From positions 2,976,001 through 3,040,000 of the forward strand of contig NZ_CP094526.1 in assembly GCF_029910095.1 (NCBI RefSeq): a DNA stretch of 64,000 bases, in the 5' to 3' direction. This document shows positions 17,884-27,236 of the stretch, in pieces. The stretch's first letter is position 1. Every line of letters starts with the position of its first letter. This stretch comes from Bradyrhizobium sp. ISRA464. Lineage in GTDB: Bacteria > Pseudomonadota > Alphaproteobacteria > Rhizobiales > Xanthobacteraceae. The notes beneath the pieces were generated by a model. The model made no database searches. It had not been told where the DNA came from and saw nothing but the letters and a program-made list of their open reading frames with translations. The translations under genes were made by a program, and so were the position numbers.

Positions 17884-18294
17884 TCAGCCGCGTTCGCAAA
17901 CGAAGGCTGAATCTTCGCCATTGTGGATGTAGAAGTGGCCGACGAGCCTATAGCGCGACAATCTGGGTGGGAAGCACTGTCACCTTGATTGCCGCGCGGC
18001 AGACGAGCCTGTCTGCAGTGCCGAGCCGATCATAGCCCATCCGCGACCGCAGGACGGATCGTTCTTGTCGTGCCCTTCCCATGAGAACTCCGCGCATGCC
18101 GATCCGTCGCGGGTGCCGTAGCGCACGTCCAGGAAGCCCCTGAGAGCCCCAAAGGCGATTTCGCCATCGGACTTGCCCTGGAAGGCGAGATGCGCCTCTT
18201 CGACAAGATCGAGGAAGTCGCTATCCCAGACGTCCATCTCGATGATGCGCCAGCGGCCTGCAAAGGCCTTGGCGAAGCCGGGCACCTTGGCCAT
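17884..18294 (-). pseudogene. IS5-associated passenger protein, disrupted by a 61-bp insertion
   Basis: ATG 18294 overlaps the stop of the upstream transposase remnant. The product (FAKAFAGRWRIIEMDVWD, GALRGFLDVRYGTRDG) is a short protein I recall beside rhizobial IS5-type transposases. Its expected tail (RLVGHFYIHNGEDSAF) is found 61 bases later, flanked by 9-base repeats GACGAGCCT at 17941 and 18002. Reading straight through instead gives a stop at 17980. The final stop at 17884 is followed by an IS-like end reading GAGTTCTTCAACAGCC on this strand. Confidence 0.6.
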
Positions 18295-18552
18295 CAGCCG
18301 GTCTCCGCGATCAGCTTGGGCAGCCGCACCAGATTGTAGGCGGTGGCAGCGAAGGTAAAGGCCCATGCGACGCGATCACGGCCACGGAAGCGGGTCTTCT
18401 CTTGCCCCGCGATCGTCTTGATCCAGCCGAATGCCTCCTCGATCCGCTTGCGGATGCGCTGGCTGACAGCATAGCCGCCGTGCCGGGTCGTTCGCCCGTC
18501 AATCGTAGAGCTGCGGCCGCTGGTGTTCTGTGCAACATGCGGCGTCACGTTC
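18294..18552 (-). pseudogene. IS5-family transposase, C-terminal remnant
   Basis: The frame encodes MNVTPHVAQNTSGR, SQRIRKRIEEAFGWIKT and FTFAATAYNLVRLPKL, the C-terminal part of an IS5-type DDE transposase including the last catalytic Glu region. Everything upstream of about 18552 is lost. It ends in the start of the passenger gene (TGATG overlap). Confidence 0.8.
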
Positions 18553-18605
18553 ATCGAGCGAGGCGAGAACTTCTCGCGGAAGTCTCGAATGGCCGATCGC
18601 ACCAC

Positions 18606-19263
18606 ACAAGTCTTTTCAACGGCTTAAGGGTATCGATCCGTTCCCAAAGTAAAAGAAGGCCAATCGCCCCGTTCTTACTGTCAAAGTCGCCCTATTCTTT
18701 GTGGGCGGAGGCAGCAATATCAGTCACTTAATCGCCCCGCTCTTGTTGTGTCAGCATACGCATATGCCGACCCGTTCGGACCGGGGCGATGACGGTTTAA
18801 GAACGGGCGGTTGGCGTAGGGCTCTTATTGCCACCGGCAGTTGCGGCCCGGCGAGATTTGTTTTCTGTGACGCCCCCGAAAGGCAGCCGATTCGACGATT
18901 TTATTCCAAATTCTGGACCGAGCGGGAGCGGGCTAAGACCGCGCTGGCAGCCAGAGGCTGTCGGGGCGTTACGGCTTGGGCCCGTCGCGAAGCAGCGATT
19001 CGGCGTAGGAGACTTCAACAGCCTCAACGCGTTCTCGATCTCATAGACCGGATCCACCTCGCAGGTGCCGATAGCGCGAATATTCGCGAACTGTCGCCCC
19101 TCGTGCCGGGCGCGAGTACGACCGATTGTAGAGATCGACAGCATAGCAACGCTAATAACAACAGCGACTACTCATCTCGGCGCTGTTCCAGTTAGATGCA
19201 GGCGGGAGCGCGACAGGTCTTTTCCTTGCCGGGCGATGAAAGCGGCTTCCCAACTGAGTGGCC
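18606..19263. other. no gene recognised (658 bp)
   Basis: Several open frames cross this region on both strands, but none has a family signature or ribosome binding site. It may be old repeat-derived intergenic DNA. Confidence 0.45.
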
Positions 19264-19485
19264 TTACCGCATGCCAAGCTGCTTCACTGCGATCTTGGCA
19301 ATCTCCGTCGTATCGCGAACACCGGTCGGGCCGATCTCAATGATCTTTCTTGCGACGAGTTGCGAGAGTGGATCGTCGCGATCAACCAAACTCAGCAAAC
19401 GCAACGCCTTCTCAAAGGCTCGGGTCAGAATCTCAATTTCATCCGCCCCCAATTGGCTGCCCCTAAGCAGCCGCCCTATCGGCAT
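19264..19485 (-). CDS. small conserved hypothetical protein
   Basis: The 73-residue product (ADEIEILTRAFEKALRLL, KIIEIGPTGVRDTTEIA) resembles short helical proteins found in several copies in Bradyrhizobium genomes. The start at 19485 (MPIGRLLRGSQ) matches those; the longer open frame is less likely. Function unknown. Confidence 0.6.
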   Translation of the reverse strand: MPIGRLLRGSQLGADEIEILTRAFEKALRLLSLVDRDDPLSQLVARKIIEIGPTGVRDTTEIAKIAVKQLGMR

Positions 19486-19608
19486 TTCCGTCCGCTGATA
19501 AAATAATGCTACAGAAAGCTGGAACCAGCACATTAAACTAGGATATGTCCCCGCGACTTGGGTTAAGCTAACTTGATGGACGCAGCCTTAGATGACTTGG
19601 ATCATTGA

Positions 19609-20385
19609 TTGCTCGTTTCACGGAATGACACTGTGAGCGGGCGCCGGAGCATTGGTAATCGGCTTCTGGCGGTGTTGCCGCCGGCAGATTTGGGCCTGCT
19701 CACGCCCCACCTCCAGAAAGTCTCGTTCGAAGCCGACGAGGTCTTGGTGCGGTCGGACGATGAACTCGACCAGGTTTATTTTCCCCATAGCGGCGCCGTC
19801 GCCTTCATGCTCGATATGCCAGACGGACAAACGGTCGCGACCACGCTGATGGGACGGGAAGGGGCATTGGCCTCGCTCTCCGTGCTCGGCCCCGCGCTTT
19901 CGTCCGTTACGGCGATTGCTCGCGTGGCCGGCACCGCATCGCTGATTTCCGCCGCGAAATTCCGGGTCGCCTATGCGCAAAGCGCGGCCATCAGGCATGT
20001 TGTGCAAGTCCATGCCCGCGCGCTGCTGTTGCAGCTCCAGCACGTGGCCGCCTGTAACGCGTTGCATCGGGTGGACGGCCGCATGGCGCGGTGGCTATTG
20101 CAGCTCCACGACCGTGTTCCCGACGACCTCCTTCCGGTGACGCAGGAAGGGCTTGCCCAATTGCTCGGAGTCCGACGGACGACGGTGACGCTGACGATGA
20201 ACAAGCTTCGCGCGGCGGGCGCGATCCCGTCCGACGGGCGCGGCTTCGTCGAGATCGACCGGGCGCGGCTTGAGAGGGTGTCATGCGAATGCTATGCGCT
20301 GATGCAGCGCAGGATCGATCGCATGTACTGTCAGGAGTTGTCGGTGTCGCAACCTGCCCTTGCGCCCTTCCGGTCGCCAACTTAG
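19609..20385 (+). CDS. Crp/Fnr-family transcriptional regulator
   Basis: A 258-residue protein with an N-terminal cyclic-nucleotide-binding-like barrel (YFPHSGAVAFMLDMPDG) and a C-terminal winged helix. The recognition region is TQEGLAQLLGVRRTTVTLTM. The barrel lacks the residues of a classical cAMP site and has no Fnr-type cysteine cluster, so the signal is unknown. It starts with TTG at 19609; GTG 19633 is an alternative. It stands alone. A second regulator of the same type is at 59002-59808. Confidence 0.85.
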   Translation: MLVSRNDTVSGRRSIGNRLLAVLPPADLGLLTPHLQKVSFEADEVLVRSDDELDQVYFPHSGAVAFMLDMPDGQTVATTLMGREGALASLSVLGPALSSVTAIARVAGTASLISAAKFRVAYAQSAAIRHVVQVHARALLLQLQHVAACNALHRVDGRMARWLLQLHDRVPDDLLPVTQEGLAQLLGVRRTTVTLTMNKLRAAGAIPSDGRGFVEIDRARLERVSCECYALMQRRIDRMYCQELSVSQPALAPFRSPT

Positions 20386-20391
20386 GCGGCC

Positions 20392-20574
20392 CTACGCTTC
20401 CTCCGACTGCATCCCCGCCATCGCCCGCTCCAGCTCATCTGCAAGCGCCTTGTAGTGAGTCATCAGCCGCCAAAAGATGTCGCGCTTGATCCTACTTTTC
20501 GACTCCCGGTGAAGGCGCTCGCATTGAGCGATGTTCGCGCGAAGGGTCTTTAGGTGCGCTTGCATATCCTTCAT
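20392..20574 (-). CDS. small helical hypothetical protein
   Basis: A 60-residue, charged, probably all-helical protein (MKDMQAHLKTLRANIAQ, HYKALADELERAM). It converges on the Crp/Fnr gene with only 6 bases between stops. Similar short proteins are frequent in Bradyrhizobium. AGGGGG lies just upstream of the chosen start. Confidence 0.55.
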   Translation of the reverse strand: MKDMQAHLKTLRANIAQCERLHRESKSRIKRDIFWRLMTHYKALADELERAMAGMQSEEA

Positions 20575-20708
20575 AGAATGCCCCCTTGAGGAGCAGGTTA
20601 CCACGCTAGGACTGGATAACTTTAGCGCAGTCCCGTCCGAAGGCGAGCAACTAAAAATAGTATACAATCGTTAAGGTTGCGGAACCAAAAAAACAGTTCC
20701 ACGTTGTA

Positions 20709-21191
20709 GTGGGTCCAGTCATCACTCCCGGGGAGCCTAAAGTGCGGGCGACAAAGTACGTCGCGCGTCAGGTCGCGGCCCTGTTGGGCTACGCCAAGTC
20801 CACTGTGATCGAGCGATCGAGAAGGCTGGTTAGACGACGCTCTGCTAGCAGGACGGCGCTCGACCGGGAGGCCGTCACGGAGCTTATTAGGCTCACCGAC
20901 AACCTGCTCCGGCAGTACGGCCGAGACGTCGAAGGGGACGATAGAGTCACCCGCTGCTTCGCTACCGACGAATTTTTCGTCGCTACCTACGCAGTGGAAC
21001 CGGGCCTCGCTCTCTACCAAATTTCGCAGCACACTGACGGTGAGAATATATCTCAAGTGTTTGTCGCGACGTGGCACTGCACTTCGGGCACGCCAGACCT
21101 GCGACTCTACCGTGACGGAGCTTGGCGGAGGCGATTTCGGAGTTTCGCTGACGGCTCATTGGACCCGGCTCCACTACGGCTTCTACATTGA
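20709..21191 (+). CDS. hypothetical protein
   Basis: A 160-residue product with a GTG start and no recognised domain. The first third is Arg-rich (KSTVIERSRRLVRRR) and the centre contains VTRCFATDEFFVATYAVEP. No clear RBS and no known relatives, so this could be a chance frame. Confidence 0.35.
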   Translation: MGPVITPGEPKVRATKYVARQVAALLGYAKSTVIERSRRLVRRRSASRTALDREAVTELIRLTDNLLRQYGRDVEGDDRVTRCFATDEFFVATYAVEPGLALYQISQHTDGENISQVFVATWHCTSGTPDLRLYRDGAWRRRFRSFADGSLDPAPLRLLH

Positions 21192-21817
21192 TAGCGCAAG
21201 GTCCTGATCTCGTTCACGTCGCCTTGAGCCGACTGCATCTGCTCCCCGCAAGACCATTCAGGCGTAGAGTAGGCTACGGCCTCAACCAGTGAGTGTACAA
21301 CTTTCAAGGGCGAGCGGCGAGAGTCTGCTGCGGGTCACGAGTGCCGCCCTCTGCAACAGACGGCGACCGGTAGACTTCCGCTATGCCCCGTTGGCGACCA
21401 AGGTCGTGTGGCGGCGCAATATGTCGCGACGGGCCAATGCCGGAAGTCTGCGCTGCGCTAACCCAGAATTGCGGCACCAGCACTCCGGCGAGCGCGCAAA
21501 ACGACAACTGGAGCCTTTCGGTTTTGACGGTATCAAAACCGAGGCTCCATCTTTTTGTTTGTCGCGTCTTCTTCGCGCGAAACGGAGCCTACTTCGCCCA
21601 AAAGCGCTCTTGGCAGACCGGCGTCTGCCAACAGGAAGATCGCGAGGACGAAATCCGTCGTATCGGTGATCCCCGTCGTCCATGCCCGGTGGCAAAGGCA
21701 GCAACCACCGCTTGCTCTTCTGGCGCTACGAGCTCATTCTCGCCAAGGGATCCATGACCCATCCGATAAGGTCGAGGATCAGATCGCGCCATCGCGGCTC
21801 CCGCGAGGTCTTGACCC
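21192..21817. other. no gene recognised (626 bp) apart from a terminator-like hairpin
   Basis: Short overlapping frames here lack family resemblance. The only clear structure is the hairpin at 21509-21556. Confidence 0.5.
21509..21556 (+). terminator. intrinsic terminator-like hairpin
   Basis: Outer arms TGGAGCC (21509-21515) and GGCTCCA (21543-21549) enclose inner arms TCGGTTTTGA and TCAAAACCGA with a short loop. The run TCTTTTTG follows on the plus strand. It lies 318 bases past the nearest plus-strand gene, so the transcript it ends is unclear. Confidence 0.6.
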
Positions 21818-24800
21818 ATGAACTGCTCTTGTTGCGGTTCCGAGGTTCAGAGCGGCTTTGCTTTCTGCCCGAAGTGCGGCACGAAGCAGCCGGACGCGTG
21901 CCCCGGCTGCGGCTATCTGTGCGCGCCGGATTTCGCGTATTGCCCAAAATGCGGCGTCCTTGTCGCTGCGGCCCCTAAAGCCGGCGGGCAGCCGTCATCA
22001 CGGACCGGTCCGTTGGCATTCCCGATCAGGGCATACTCACCACCGCTGGCGCCGCATCCGACAGTCGACGCCGAACCAGCATTTCGACCGCAGCCGCACA
22101 AAATCGATAGCGAGGCAAACCGCCGCACCATTACCGTGCTGTTTGCCGACCTCAGCGGCTTCACCACGATGAGCGAGCGGCTCGATCCCGAAGTCATGCA
22201 GACGCTTCAGAACGAATTGTTCGAGGAGTTGACGGCAGCGGTGCAAGGCTTTGGCGGCTTCGTGGATAAATTCATCGGCGATGCGCTGCTTGCGCTATTT
22301 GGTGCGCCAGCCGCGCACGAAGACGATCCGGAGCGGGCGGTCCGCGCTGCCCTCGACATGATCAGGCGGACGGCGCAGCTCGAAGAACGTGCGAAGGCAT
22401 ACGTCGGTTCGCCGCTGCTGCTCCATATCGGCATCAACACTGGGCACGTGGTTGCAGGTGGGCTAGGTGTGGGTGTTGCCAAATCCTATTCGGTGACCGG
22501 CGACACGGTGAATACCGCGCAACGAATTCAGTCGATGGCGCCCCCAGGCGACGTGCTTGTGGGGCCGTTGACCTACCATCTTACCCGGCATGCGTTCTTG
22601 TATGAATCGCTTGGCGAGGTCTCGCTCAAGGGCAAGATGGGCGGTGTCCTGGTCCATCGCCTGAAGGGGCCGCTCGACACGCCGCGTGCGGCACGCGGCC
22701 TCGACACGCTGGGCCTCAGTGCGCCGCTGATCGGGCGCGACGCCGAGCTTGCTCGCATGATCGGCAACCTCGACCTCGCGTGCGGCGGCGCGGCGCAGCT
22801 GGTGCGGCTGGTCGGCGAAGCCGGCATCGGGAAAACGCGGCTGACGAACGAATTCGTTACCCGCGCCCGCGATGAGGAGCGCTTCGCTGACGTGGCGATC
22901 CGGCGGGCCATTTGCTCGCCGCTGGGCGAGCAATCCTACGGCACGCTCGCCGCGGTGCTGCGCAGCGCTTACGGCATCGCGCAGAAGGCCTCCGCCGCAG
23001 AGGCTCAGGCCAAGCTGGCCGCAGCGCTGTCGGACCTTGGCCTTGCGGCCGAAGAGGCCGAGCGGCTGATGCCCCTCTATTTCCATGTTCTTGGTCTCGG
23101 CGACCCGGACGCGGTCCTGCAGCATGTCGAGCCGGCACAGCTCCGGCGGCAGATCTTTTTCGCGATCCGCACCGTTTTCGAACGGCGGCTGGCCTTGTCG
23201 CCGCTTCTGATCATTGTCGAGGATCTGCACTGGGCCGATGCCGTGTCGCTTGAAGCGCTGCGGTTCCTGATGGATCGACTGGAACGCACGCGGCTGATGC
23301 TGTTGTTCACGCACCGGCCCATGCATGAAATGGATCAGTTCGGTGCGAGTCGCATCAGCCATACAATCCTGCGGCTGGCCCCCCTCGGCGTCACCGACGG
23401 ACAGAAACTGCTCGCCGCCTTCTTTAGTCACGGCTGGAGCGATCCGCCCGGAGATCTGTTCAGTCGAATTCTCGAACGTGCGAGCGGCAACCCGCTTTTC
23501 ATCGAAGAGATTGTCCGCGGCCTCATCGAAGCCGGCACTCTGGAGCGTGACGGTACGCATTGGCGGATCAAGTCCAATTTGGCGGCAGCCGACATTCCGG
23601 CAAGCATTCAGGCGTTGTTGCTGGCGCGGGTGGACCGGCTGCCACATGACGTGCGCCGATTGGCCCAGGAGGCGGCTGTGATCGGCCCGCGCTTCGATGC
23701 TGCTCTGCTCAGCGCGACAGCGACCGAGCCTGCGAACGTGGACACGGGGCTCGAGCTACTGTGCGACGCAGAGATTGTCGAGGAGGCCGCGGGTGCGAAC
23801 TCGATGTCGCTGCGATCCTATCGGTTCACCCAGACCTTGCTGCAGGACGTGATCTATCAAAACCTCCTGTTGCAGCGACGCATCGAGATGCATGGACGGA
23901 TCGGGGCTGCTCTGGAGCGGTTGTGTGGGGATGCCCCCGAGCGGCTCGAAGATCTCATTCTGTTGGGATACCATTTCAGCCTCAGCGCGAGCAAGCCGAG
24001 AGGAGTGCATTACCTGAGTGCGGCCGGCGACAGAGCCCGCGCGATCTACGCCAACGATGACGCGATCCGTCTCTATCAGCAGGCGCTCGCAGCAACGCTG
24101 ACGGCTGGCGATCCAGGCCCGGGACGCCTCGTTCTGGACGAGCGGATTGGCGACCTGTGTGCGGCGGCCGGCCGACGCAGCATGGCCGAGGAACATTACC
24201 AGACGGCGTTGGAGGCCCACCGCGCCGCTGGCGATCGCGCCGCCGCGGCGCGCATCCTTCGCAAGCTTGGCCGCTTGCTGTGGGACGCCAGCAAGCGAAG
24301 CGGGGCGGAGGCGCATTATGCCGAGGCGGCTGCGCTACTTGAAGGGACCGACGCGCCGATCGAGTGGGCGCACCTATTGCAGGAGCGCGGTCACCTCGCG
24401 TTCCGCCTAGGCGATCACGCAACCGCCGCAAGATGGGCAGACGAAGCGCTCGACTACGCCCGATCCGTGCCGCCGGACGCGAACAAGCAAGCCGGACTCG
24501 AAGCGGCGCGTGCGATTGCGGAGGCTCTCAACACCAAGGGAGTTGCATTAGCGCGGCTCGGCCGGTCCGCGGACGCGGTGCGCGAGGTCGAGCGAAGCGT
24601 CGCCGCCGCGGAAGCCGCCGGGCTGCTCAACGCAGCCTGTCGCGGATACAACAATCTCGGCGTGCTCTACACTATGGTCGACCCGGCGCAGGCCATCGCG
24701 GTGTGCCGGCGCGGGCTCGATGTCGCGCAGCGTATCGGCGATCTCGGCTTTCAGGCGCGGCTTCTTGCCAATCTCGCGGTCGCTTCCTGCACCTTTACCG

Positions 24801-25147
24801 ACACATGTTCCGACGAAGGCGTGCCTGCCGCCGAAAAGGCCATCGAACTTGACCGTGCGCTGGATCAGCGTGAGCACCTTCCGGTGCCCTTGATCGTGCT
24901 TGGGCAGATCTATCAATGCCATGGCAAGCCGGGGCTGGCAGCCCGCTGCTACAATGAGGCAATCGCGGTGGCGAAGGAAACCGGCGAGCCGCAACAGCTC
25001 TTTCCGTGCTATGATGGCCTTGCGACCCTGAACCTTGATCGCGGCGACATGCCCGAGGCCGAGCGATATTTTGCTTTAGCACATGATGTCTGCGCCCGGC
25101 ACGGGCTTGATCCCCAAGGGCTGATCGTACTGCCGTTTCTTGATTAA
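21818..25147 (+). CDS. adenylate/guanylate cyclase fused to AAA ATPase and TPR domains
   Basis: A 1109-residue multidomain signalling protein. Residues 1-50 hold double zinc ribbons (FCPKCGTKQ, CPGCGYLC, YCPKCG). Residues about 103-285 form a class III cyclase domain with VLFADLSGFT and FVDKFIGDALLALFG carrying the metal-binding Asp residues. A STAND-type ATPase follows, with Walker A GEAGIGKTRL near residue 330 and Walker B LLIIVEDLHWAD near 470. The C-terminal 400 residues are TPR-like helices. The family is common in Bradyrhizobium; the stimulus is unknown. A peroxiredoxin gene follows 20 bases later and may be co-transcribed. Confidence 0.9.
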   Translation: MNCSCCGSEVQSGFAFCPKCGTKQPDACPGCGYLCAPDFAYCPKCGVLVAAAPKAGGQPSSRTGPLAFPIRAYSPPLAPHPTVDAEPAFRPQPHKIDSEANRRTITVLFADLSGFTTMSERLDPEVMQTLQNELFEELTAAVQGFGGFVDKFIGDALLALFGAPAAHEDDPERAVRAALDMIRRTAQLEERAKAYVGSPLLLHIGINTGHVVAGGLGVGVAKSYSVTGDTVNTAQRIQSMAPPGDVLVGPLTYHLTRHAFLYESLGEVSLKGKMGGVLVHRLKGPLDTPRAARGLDTLGLSAPLIGRDAELARMIGNLDLACGGAAQLVRLVGEAGIGKTRLTNEFVTRARDEERFADVAIRRAICSPLGEQSYGTLAAVLRSAYGIAQKASAAEAQAKLAAALSDLGLAAEEAERLMPLYFHVLGLGDPDAVLQHVEPAQLRRQIFFAIRTVFERRLALSPLLIIVEDLHWADAVSLEALRFLMDRLERTRLMLLFTHRPMHEMDQFGASRISHTILRLAPLGVTDGQKLLAAFFSHGWSDPPGDLFSRILERASGNPLFIEEIVRGLIEAGTLERDGTHWRIKSNLAAADIPASIQALLLARVDRLPHDVRRLAQEAAVIGPRFDAALLSATATEPANVDTGLELLCDAEIVEEAAGANSMSLRSYRFTQTLLQDVIYQNLLLQRRIEMHGRIGAALERLCGDAPERLEDLILLGYHFSLSASKPRGVHYLSAAGDRARAIYANDDAIRLYQQALAATLTAGDPGPGRLVLDERIGDLCAAAGRRSMAEEHYQTALEAHRAAGDRAAAARILRKLGRLLWDASKRSGAEAHYAEAAALLEGTDAPIEWAHLLQERGHLAFRLGDHATAARWADEALDYARSVPPDANKQAGLEAARAIAEALNTKGVALARLGRSADAVREVERSVAAAEAAGLLNAACRGYNNLGVLYTMVDPAQAIAVCRRGLDVAQRIGDLGFQARLLANLAVASCTFTDTCSDEGVPAAEKAIELDRALDQREHLPVPLIVLGQIYQCHGKPGLAARCYNEAIAVAKETGEPQQLFPCYDGLATLNLDRGDMPEAERYFALAHDVCARHGLDPQGLIVLPFLD

Positions 25148-25167
25148 CAGGGATGAAGGAGGTCATC

Positions 25168-25848
25168 ATGTCCGAACGTCATGTCGATGGGCCACTCCAG
25201 CCGGGCGACCGCGCGCCGAACATCGTGCTGGACGCGATCACGCGCGAAGGCAAGATCGCCTTGGATGACTATCGCGGCCACAGCCCGATAGTAGTCGGCT
25301 TGTTCCGAGGCCTGCATTGCCCGTTCTGCCGGCGCCATATCGCGGCGCAGGCGCAGCTTGACGCCGCCCTGCACGAGAAGGGCGTCGAAAGTCTCACGGT
25401 GGTCAATACGCCAATCGAGCGCGCGCGACTCTATTTCCGTTACCATCCGTTGCCCAATCTGCTCGCTGCATCCGACCCCGACCGTATCTCGCACCGCGCG
25501 TTCGGCCTGCCCAATCTCGAGTTTACCGAGAGCGAGACCGAATGGCCGCACAAGGTAGGCATGAACGTGGTGACGAGCATGCAGGTCGAAATTCCCGGCG
25601 AATTGTCCGAGCCGATGAATCGGCTGGCGGCAGTAGGGTACCTCAATAACAAGGACGGCTACGAGATAACAGAGGCCGATCAGCGCATGCTCGCAACTGG
25701 CCAGGGCCAGCTCTTTGGGCAGTTCCTGGTCGACCGCGAGGGGATTGTGCGCTGGAGCTTTACGGAGGTCCCCGAAGGCGGCCACCGCATGTTCGCGGCG
25801 CCGAGCCCGCAGGAACTGATGTCGGCCGCCGCGCAGGTTGCAGGCTAA
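25168..25848 (+). CDS. AhpC/TSA-type peroxiredoxin-like protein
   Basis: A 226-residue thioredoxin-fold protein with the motif GLHCPFCRRHIAAQ. The CPFC pair replaces the single peroxidatic Cys seen in typical AhpC, which suggests disulphide exchange or a redox function on an unknown substrate. No signal peptide, so it is cytoplasmic. The start at 25168 is chosen for AGGAGG seven bases upstream, rather than the ATG at 25153. It directly follows the cyclase gene. Confidence 0.8.
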   Translation: MSERHVDGPLQPGDRAPNIVLDAITREGKIALDDYRGHSPIVVGLFRGLHCPFCRRHIAAQAQLDAALHEKGVESLTVVNTPIERARLYFRYHPLPNLLAASDPDRISHRAFGLPNLEFTESETEWPHKVGMNVVTSMQVEIPGELSEPMNRLAAVGYLNNKDGYEITEADQRMLATGQGQLFGQFLVDREGIVRWSFTEVPEGGHRMFAAPSPQELMSAAAQVAG

Positions 25849-26145
25849 GCATCGTAGCGTGGTTTGGCGTGCAAACCTGCCCCTTGGCTGAGGACAAAGG
25901 AGCCTGTCACCGATAAGAATGGTTTGCTGTCCGGCCAAAGCAGGAGACGTGGTTACGCTTCGCACGTCTGGATGTCAGGGGGTCATTTTCGACCGATCCA
26001 GCGCGGACGGTCGGCTGATTGAAGTCCGCTTTGCCCCAATTGCGCCGGGCCAGGGCGTTGAGTTTAGCCGGACTCCTGTGATTCAAACTCCCAAACTGGT
26101 GGTCTCGAAATTATCGAGCCTGAAATGCCAAGTAATCAGCCGGGG

Positions 26146-26343
26146 CTATTCCTCGACCTCGACGTCTGCCGGCATTTGCCGCAGCTTCTGATAGGGGAAT
26201 TCTCCGAGCTCGGGATGCAGCCGGTCAGCTTGGATCATCGCGGCCGCGGCCATCCGTGCGGTGCCCAAGGCATTCGGCAGAGTCAGCAGCGTAAGAGCGA
26301 TCGGCACCCACGTCGGGATGTCTTGGACCTGGCCGTCCTTCAT
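26146..26343 (-). CDS. small hypothetical protein
   Basis: A 65-residue product (MKDGQVQDIPTWVPIAL) with one hydrophobic stretch (VPIALTLLTLPNALG) and a helical, acidic tail. No family is recognised. It lies in an otherwise empty gap and is divergent from the dioxygenase pseudogene. Confidence 0.35.
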   Translation of the reverse strand: MKDGQVQDIPTWVPIALTLLTLPNALGTARMAAAAMIQADRLHPELGEFPYQKLRQMPADVEVEE

Positions 26344-26357
26344 CTTGACCTCAGGCC

Positions 26358-27043
26358 ATCATGTGGCGCGACCTGCCCTGCAGTGAGAATGATCCCTCGA
26401 CCTGGACGCAGCCGGTGATCCGGCTGCCCGGATATGGCGGCGAGCCGTTCCGGCAGGCGATCAACACGCCGCTGCTGCGTCGGGCCTTCGACCAGATCGC
26501 CGGTCCCGGCCGCTGGAGTCCGCGCGACAACACGGAACTTTTCCGGTGCGCTTCCCGCATCCGGACGATCCCGGCGACGCCGGCCGGCACGTCGAGGTCA
26601 GCTTTCCCGGCGACGATTGCGATCCGAACGAGCAGCACGACTTCTCCGCCTGGCGGGTCAACGTCGTCTCGCGCGGCCGGGCGCTGTTGATGCTGTTCCT
26701 GTTTTCCGATGTTGGCGAAGACGACGCGCCGACGCGGATCAGGGTCGGCTCGCATCTCCCGAGGGCCCGTTATCTGGCGCCGGCGGGCGCAGCTGGACGT
26801 GCGCGCATGAGGCTCGACAAGATCGGCGCCGATTGCGAGATCGCGCTGGCGACGGGCGCAGCGGGCACGGTCTATCTGTGCCATCCTTGCCTTGTGCATG
26901 CCGCGCAGAAGCATCGGGGCAGGAGGCCGCGCTTCATGGGCCAGCCGTCGCTGGGCGCGGGCGAGCAGTACCGGCTCGTGCGCGGCGAGGGCGCCTATTC
27001 GCCGGTCGAGATCGCGATCCGGCGGGCGCTGGGGATGGGCTGA
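26358..27043 (+). pseudogene. phytanoyl-CoA dioxygenase-like protein, N-truncated and frameshifted
   Basis: The first frame gives WTQPVIRLPGYGGEPFRQA and GPGRWSPRD. A shift near 26545 leads to VRFPHPDDPGDAGRHVEVSF and RALLMLFLFSDVGEDD, then GTVYLCHPCLVHAAQKH with a conserved iron-binding His, ending at 27043. This order matches Fe(II)/2-oxoglutarate dioxygenases of the PhyH superfamily, but about 50 N-terminal residues are missing. Substrate unknown. Confidence 0.75.
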
Positions 27044-27236
27044 AGCACGATCGCGTTTGATTGAAGCGGTCCGTCCGCAAACAAGGTCCGCCTCTCCCGC
27101 TTGCGGGGGTGGGGGGCTCTCTCCTCGATATGACTCGTGGAGACACGCCCCGTCATGACGATGTGGAGATGTCGATGCCAACATCGCCGACGGCGCGTAC
27201 TGCGCCGCCGCCGAACCATTGGGGAAGGGCGACACT

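Noticed and set aside
18797..19144. 115-codon minus-strand frame
   Set aside because: Low-complexity composition, no start context and no recognised domain.
21383..21757. 124-codon plus-strand frame
   Set aside because: No family resemblance, and it reads through the terminator-like hairpin.
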